NCBI GenBank assembly: GCA_934699065.1
Contig: CAKUWD010000119.1
Location: 1-8,888 of the forward strand
Length of the DNA: 8,888 nucleotides
Direction: 5' to 3'
Origin: an uncultured Treponema sp.
Lineage (GTDB): Bacteria; Spirochaetota; Spirochaetia; Treponematales; Treponemataceae
Positions 6,527 to 8,888 of this stretch are shown here, piece after piece (position 1 is the stretch's first letter; each line of letters starts with the position of its first letter). The translations under genes were made by a program, and so were the position numbers. The notes under the pieces were generated by a model. That model was not told the DNA's origin. It searched no databases and saw nothing but the letters and a program-made list of their open reading frames with translations.

Positions 6527-6598
6527 GCGGAAATAGCTCAGTGGTAGAGCGCCACCTTGCCAAGGTGGATGTCGCGGGTCCGACTCCCGTTTTCCGCT
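6527..6598 (+). tRNA. tRNA-Gly(GCC), copy 2 (identical)
   Basis: An exact copy of the previous tRNA, offset by 106 bp and separated from it by a 34-base spacer. It has the same anticodon GCC (6559-6561), the same T-loop with C55 and no encoded CCA. It is the last tRNA before the hairpin terminator. The flanking bases differ apart from the AT just before each copy, which fits a tandem duplication or gene conversion limited to the tRNA. Confidence 0.95.
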
Positions 6599-6608
6599 TA
6601 AATCTTAC

Positions 6609-6645
6609 AATAGAGACGCAAAAAAAATTGTGTCTCTATTTTATT
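6609..6645 (+). terminator. Rho-independent terminator of the tRNA cluster
   Basis: AATAGAGACGCAA (6609-6621) pairs with TTGTGTCTCTATT (6628-6640) over 13 bp with one G-U pair and a six-A loop. A short T-rich tail follows. It begins 10 bases after the second tRNA-Gly. Confidence 0.75.
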
Positions 6646-6670
6646 ATAAAAATAGATCTATATTAAATTC

Positions 6671-6733
6671 TGTCATGCTGAACTTGTTTCAGCATCTCTT
6701 ACAAAGGGATCCCGAATCAAGTTCGGGATGACA
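6671..6733 (+). repeat. 63-bp double-hairpin repeat, copy 1, upstream of tig
   Basis: The element begins TGTCAT and ends ATGACA. It holds two hairpins: ATGCTGAA/TTCAGCAT with loop CTTGT (6675-6695), and ATCCCGAA/TTCGGGAT with loop TCAAG (6709-6729). The second half is an imperfect inverted copy of the first. It ends six bases before the AGGAG site of tig. A second copy of the same length lies at the same place before clpP. A possible -10 (TATATT, 6659-6664) would start transcription near the first base of the element, but no good -35 is seen. Confidence 0.8.
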
Positions 6734-6750
6734 CAAGTCAGGAGTATAAA

Positions 6751-8115
6751 TTGAAACTTAAGAAAGAATTCAAGAGTCTTGAAAAATCGGCAGTTGAGCT
6801 TACTGTAACAATTGAAAAGGCAGAAGTAGAGAGCGCTTACAAATCAACACTTGCAAATTATGTAAAACACGCTCAGATTCCTGGTTTCCGTAAGGGTCAT
6901 GTACCTCAGAATGTTTTGGAACGCAAATACGGAGATTCTATCAAAGCCGATACAATAGGAACTCTTATTGACCAGTCATTCGATGAAATCTTCAAGGAAG
7001 AAGTTGATAATCGCCCTCTTCCATATTCACAGCCTGTTATGGACAAAACTCCAGAACTCGATATGACAAAGGATCTTACTTACACAGTTCACTACGACGT
7101 ATTCCCTAAGGTAAGTGTAAAAGACTTCTCTGGCGTAAATGTAAAAGAGCCTCAGGTAACTATTTCGGATAGCGACCTCGCAGATGAACTTAAGAGTATG
7201 CAGGAACGCAATGCAATGGTAATCGAAAAGAAAGATGCAACTGTTGCAAAAGATGATATCGTAACAATCAACTATTCTGAACTTGATGATGATGGAAACG
7301 TTATCGCAGGTACAGAACGCTCTGACTTCGTATTCACTGTAGGAAGCGGCGAAAACATCTATAAAATCGATGACGAAATCATCGGTATGAAGAAAGACGA
7401 AACTAAAGACATCACAAAGAAGTACAAGAAGGACGATCCTGATGAAGAACTCGCTGGAAAAACAAAGAAAATCCGCGTAACTATTAAGGCTGTAAAGCTT
7501 CGCGATCTCCCTGCCCTCGATGATGACTTTGCTCAGGACTGCAACGAGAAGTACAAGACTCTCGATGATATGAAAGCAGACATCAAAAAGAATATGGAAC
7601 TTGCTGCAAGCCGCCGCGTAAAGGAAATGAAGAACAATTCTCTCCTCGAGCAGCTTGTTGAAAAGAACAAGTTCGATATTCCTGCTTCAATGCTTCAGGC
7701 AGAGCTCGATGGCCGCTGGAGAATGATGGCTCAGCAGTTCCAGACAACTCCAGAACAGCTGGACAAAATGATCGCAGCTTCTGGTCAGACAAAAGAAGCT
7801 ATGCTCCAGCAGTGGACTGGCGACAGTGAAAAGATGCTTAAGAGCCGCATCATCGTTGACTGCCTCATCCGCGACCGCAATATCAGCGTAACTCCAGAAG
7901 AAATCGAAGCTCAGTATGCTAAGATTGCAGAAGAAGGCGGAATGACTGTAGAAGAAGTTAAAAAGCACTACGAAGATCCACGCGCTAAGGAATACCTTAT
8001 TGACGACGCTAAAGAAAACAAGCTTTACGACGAAATCTATAAGGAAGTAAAGGTTTCTAAGGGCGACAAGATGTCTTTCAAAGAACTCTTCGCTAATGCT
8101 GGAATGGCTTACTAG
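6751..8115 (+). CDS. tig: Trigger factor, ribosome-associated chaperone
   Basis: This 454-residue protein is close to the usual family length of about 430-450. The N-terminal ribosome-binding domain carries the signature GFRKGHVP at residues 45-52, which docks near the ribosomal exit tunnel. The FKBP-like peptidyl-prolyl isomerase domain lies at about 165-248 (DDIVTINYSELDDDGNVI...). The C-terminal substrate-cradling domain follows (about 255-430). The start is TTG 6751 with an AGGAG site at 6740-6744, six bases away; there is no nearby ATG in frame. Its codon use is noticeably more GC-rich at third positions than the minus-strand genes, as expected for a highly expressed gene. It is followed by clpP, the common tig-clpP order that links folding of new chains with protein degradation. 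Structured repeats occupy both of its flanks. Confidence 0.97.
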   Translation: MKLKKEFKSLEKSAVELTVTIEKAEVESAYKSTLANYVKHAQIPGFRKGHVPQNVLERKYGDSIKADTIGTLIDQSFDEIFKEEVDNRPLPYSQPVMDKTPELDMTKDLTYTVHYDVFPKVSVKDFSGVNVKEPQVTISDSDLADELKSMQERNAMVIEKKDATVAKDDIVTINYSELDDDGNVIAGTERSDFVFTVGSGENIYKIDDEIIGMKKDETKDITKKYKKDDPDEELAGKTKKIRVTIKAVKLRDLPALDDDFAQDCNEKYKTLDDMKADIKKNMELAASRRVKEMKNNSLLEQLVEKNKFDIPASMLQAELDGRWRMMAQQFQTTPEQLDKMIAASGQTKEAMLQQWTGDSEKMLKSRIIVDCLIRDRNISVTPEEIEAQYAKIAEEGGMTVEEVKKHYEDPRAKEYLIDDAKENKLYDEIYKEVKVSKGDKMSFKELFANAGMAY

Positions 8116-8126
8116 TTCTATATAAA

Positions 8127-8233
8127 GGTGGTTTCGATACGATAGGTGCTTTAGCACCGTACTACTCCAACCACCGGATATACAGAAAATACGGTGGTTG
8201 AGTGCCGCGCAAGCGGTGTATCGAAACCACCGT
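8127..8233 (+). repeat. Pair of REP-like palindromic units in inverted orientation
   Basis: The outer arms are an exact 14-bp inverted repeat, GGTGGTTTCGATAC (8127-8140) and GTATCGAAACCACC (8218-8231). The inner arms are CAACCACCG (8168-8176) and CGGTGGTTG (8192-8200). Each half can also fold alone: unit 1 closes GGTGGTT (8127-8133) on AACCACC (8169-8175), and unit 2 closes ACGGTGGTT (8191-8199) on AACCACCGT (8225-8233). Each unit holds its own inner hairpin, GGTGC-TTTA-GCACC (8145-8158) or CCGC-GCAA-GCGG. The unit ends are alike and the centres differ, as in REP or BIME families. Confidence 0.8.
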
Positions 8234-8242
8234 ATTTTTTTT
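8191..8242 (+). terminator. Probable tig terminator formed by the second REP-like unit
   Basis: The 9-bp closing stem ACGGTGGTT/AACCACCGT, with an inner CCGC/GCGG hairpin, is followed by A and then eight T residues (8235-8242). This fits an intrinsic terminator 76 bases past the tig stop. The repeat thus seems to do a useful job. Confidence 0.65.
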
Positions 8243-8259
8243 CTATATTTCTACTACCC

Positions 8260-8289
8260 TATAATCAAAAAATTCAGTATATTTATAAT
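8260..8289 (+). promoter_or_regulatory. Candidate -10 boxes for clpP
   Basis: Two perfect TATAAT hexamers occur at 8260-8265 and 8284-8289 in the AT-rich gap after the tig terminator. Neither has a convincing -35 or a TG extension. If the second is used, the transcript begins at about 8296, just before the 63-bp repeat, so that the repeat would form the 5' end of the clpP mRNA. Confidence 0.3.
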
Positions 8290-8297
8290 CAATATAT

Positions 8298-8360
8298 AGT
8301 CATTCCGAATTTGTTTCGGAATCTTTATTATCTGGATCCTGAAACAAGCTCAGGATGACA
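8298..8360 (+). repeat. 63-bp double-hairpin repeat, copy 2, upstream of clpP
   Basis: Same length and plan as the copy before tig. Hairpin 1 is ATTCCGAA/TTCGGAAT with loop TTTGT (8302-8322). Hairpin 2 is ATCCTGA/TCAGGAT with an A-C mismatch closing the loop (8336-8356). It ends ATGACA, about seven bases before the AAGGGG site of clpP. Several stem positions differ from copy 1 on both sides, so that pairing is kept. Confidence 0.8.
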
Positions 8361-8378
8361 GTTATTTAAGGGGATTTT

Positions 8379-8888
8379 ATGAACGAACAGATGAACACAC
8401 TGGTTCCGTATGTTGTTGAAAAAACTGGAAACGGAGAACGAACCTATGATATTTTTTCCAGACTTTTGAAAGACCGCATTGTATTTATCGACGGAGAAAT
8501 TAATGATGCAATGGCAGATCTCGTCGTAGCACAGATTCTCTTCCTTGAATCAGAAAATCCTGAAAAAGATATAAGCATTTACATCAACTCTCCTGGAGGA
8601 GCAGTTACAGCCGGTCTTGCAATTTACGATACAATGAAATATGTAAAATGCGACATTCAGACAATCTGTATGGGTCAGGCTGCAAGCATGGCTGCAATTC
8701 TTCTTGCAGGCGGAACAAAGGGTAAGCGTTACGCTCTTCCTTCAAGCCGTGTTATGATTCACCAGCCTCGTGGTGGAGTTGAAGGACAGGAAAGTGATAT
8801 CAGCATTCTGGCTAAAGAAATCATAAGATTAAAGAAGCTTTCTATAGAGTATCTTGCTAAAGATACTGGTAAGAGCACTGATAAAATT
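8379..8888 (+). CDS. clpP: ClpP, ATP-dependent Clp protease proteolytic subunit (3' end cut off)
   Basis: The first 170 residues are present, starting at ATG 8379 behind AAGGGG (8369-8374). The protein is the serine protease ring that degrades substrates unfolded by ClpX or ClpA. The nucleophile S103 lies in GQAASMAA (99-106) and the catalytic histidine H128 in MIHQPRGG (126-133). The third residue, an aspartate, should fall just past the window edge. The oxyanion/substrate strand INSPGG (69-74) and the N-terminal ring-loop region are normal. A full protein of about 195-200 residues is expected, so roughly 25-30 residues are missing. It follows tig, and clpX would commonly come next. There is no sign of the short inactive ClpR type. 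Confidence 0.97.
   Translation, partial: MNEQMNTLVPYVVEKTGNGERTYDIFSRLLKDRIVFIDGEINDAMADLVVAQILFLESENPEKDISIYINSPGGAVTAGLAIYDTMKYVKCDIQTICMGQAASMAAILLAGGTKGKRYALPSSRVMIHQPRGGVEGQESDISILAKEIIRLKKLSIEYLAKDTGKSTDKI

Noticed and set aside
6421..6598. tRNA-Gly copies as pseudogenes because of the altered T-loop
   Set aside because: All stems pair (one G-U wobble), the D-loop GG and the anticodon are intact, and both copies are kept identical between a promoter and a terminator, which fits functional genes.
7687..8157. 156-codon open frame on the minus strand across the end of tig
   Set aside because: It is antisense to the well-supported tig C-terminal domain, has no ribosome binding site and no recognisable domain. 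It also runs into the REP-like repeat.
6671..8360. CRISPR array made of the repeated palindromes
   Set aside because: There are only two copies, 1.6 kb apart with a full gene between them. They have no regular spacers and no cas genes.
8127..8360. Remnant of an insertion sequence downstream of tig
   Set aside because: No transposase-like coding sequence and no target-site duplication are visible. The structure is better explained by REP-like units and the 63-bp element.

Overview
The window looks like chromosomal DNA of an AT-rich spirochaete, most likely a Treponema-type species from a host-associated or anaerobic habitat. This is an inference from the low GC content, the style of the proteins (a LolA-like protein with two FtsX-type permeases, a 6TM-HAMP-cyclase, a tig-clpP pair) and G-rich Shine-Dalgarno sites (AGGGGG, GGGGGA, AAGGGG). 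No rRNA or other marker fixes the genus.

Left part, minus strand (1-6225). Reading right to left, there is a membrane-bound class III adenylate cyclase, then a Wzz-type two-helix membrane protein, two FtsX/LolCE-type ABC permeases, a secreted LolA-like protein, and the start of an exported acidic protein cut off by the window edge. The Wzz-like gene and everything after it are spaced 12 bp, -4 bp (overlap), 17 bp and 4 bp apart, so they read as one operon. The permeases and LolA-like protein suggest a pathway that extracts or moves lipids or lipoproteins across the periplasm. No ATPase gene lies in the window. The cyclase gene and the Wzz-like gene each have an extended -10 promoter (TGnTATAAT) so close to the ATG that the transcripts should be leaderless or nearly so.

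Middle part, plus strand (6246-6598). A perfect TTGACA promoter reads a tRNA cluster, tRNA-Leu(UAG) followed by two identical tRNA-Gly(GCC) genes. This promoter overlaps the divergent cyclase promoter. Both tRNA-Gly copies carry C instead of U at position 55 of the T-loop. A strong hairpin terminator follows.

Right part, plus strand (6671-8888). Trigger factor (tig) and the start of clpP form the usual chaperone-protease neighbourhood. The gaps around tig hold two kinds of structured repeat. A 63-bp double-hairpin element occurs just before the ribosome binding site of both tig and clpP, with compensatory base changes between copies. Downstream of tig are two REP-like units in inverted orientation, the second of which ends in a T-run and probably serves as the tig terminator.

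There is no phage, IS transposase, CRISPR array or toxin-antitoxin module, and no gene-free stretch longer than 300 bases. The most interesting signals are regulatory and structural: leaderless starts, crossed promoters, covarying hairpin repeats and an odd tRNA-Gly T-loop.
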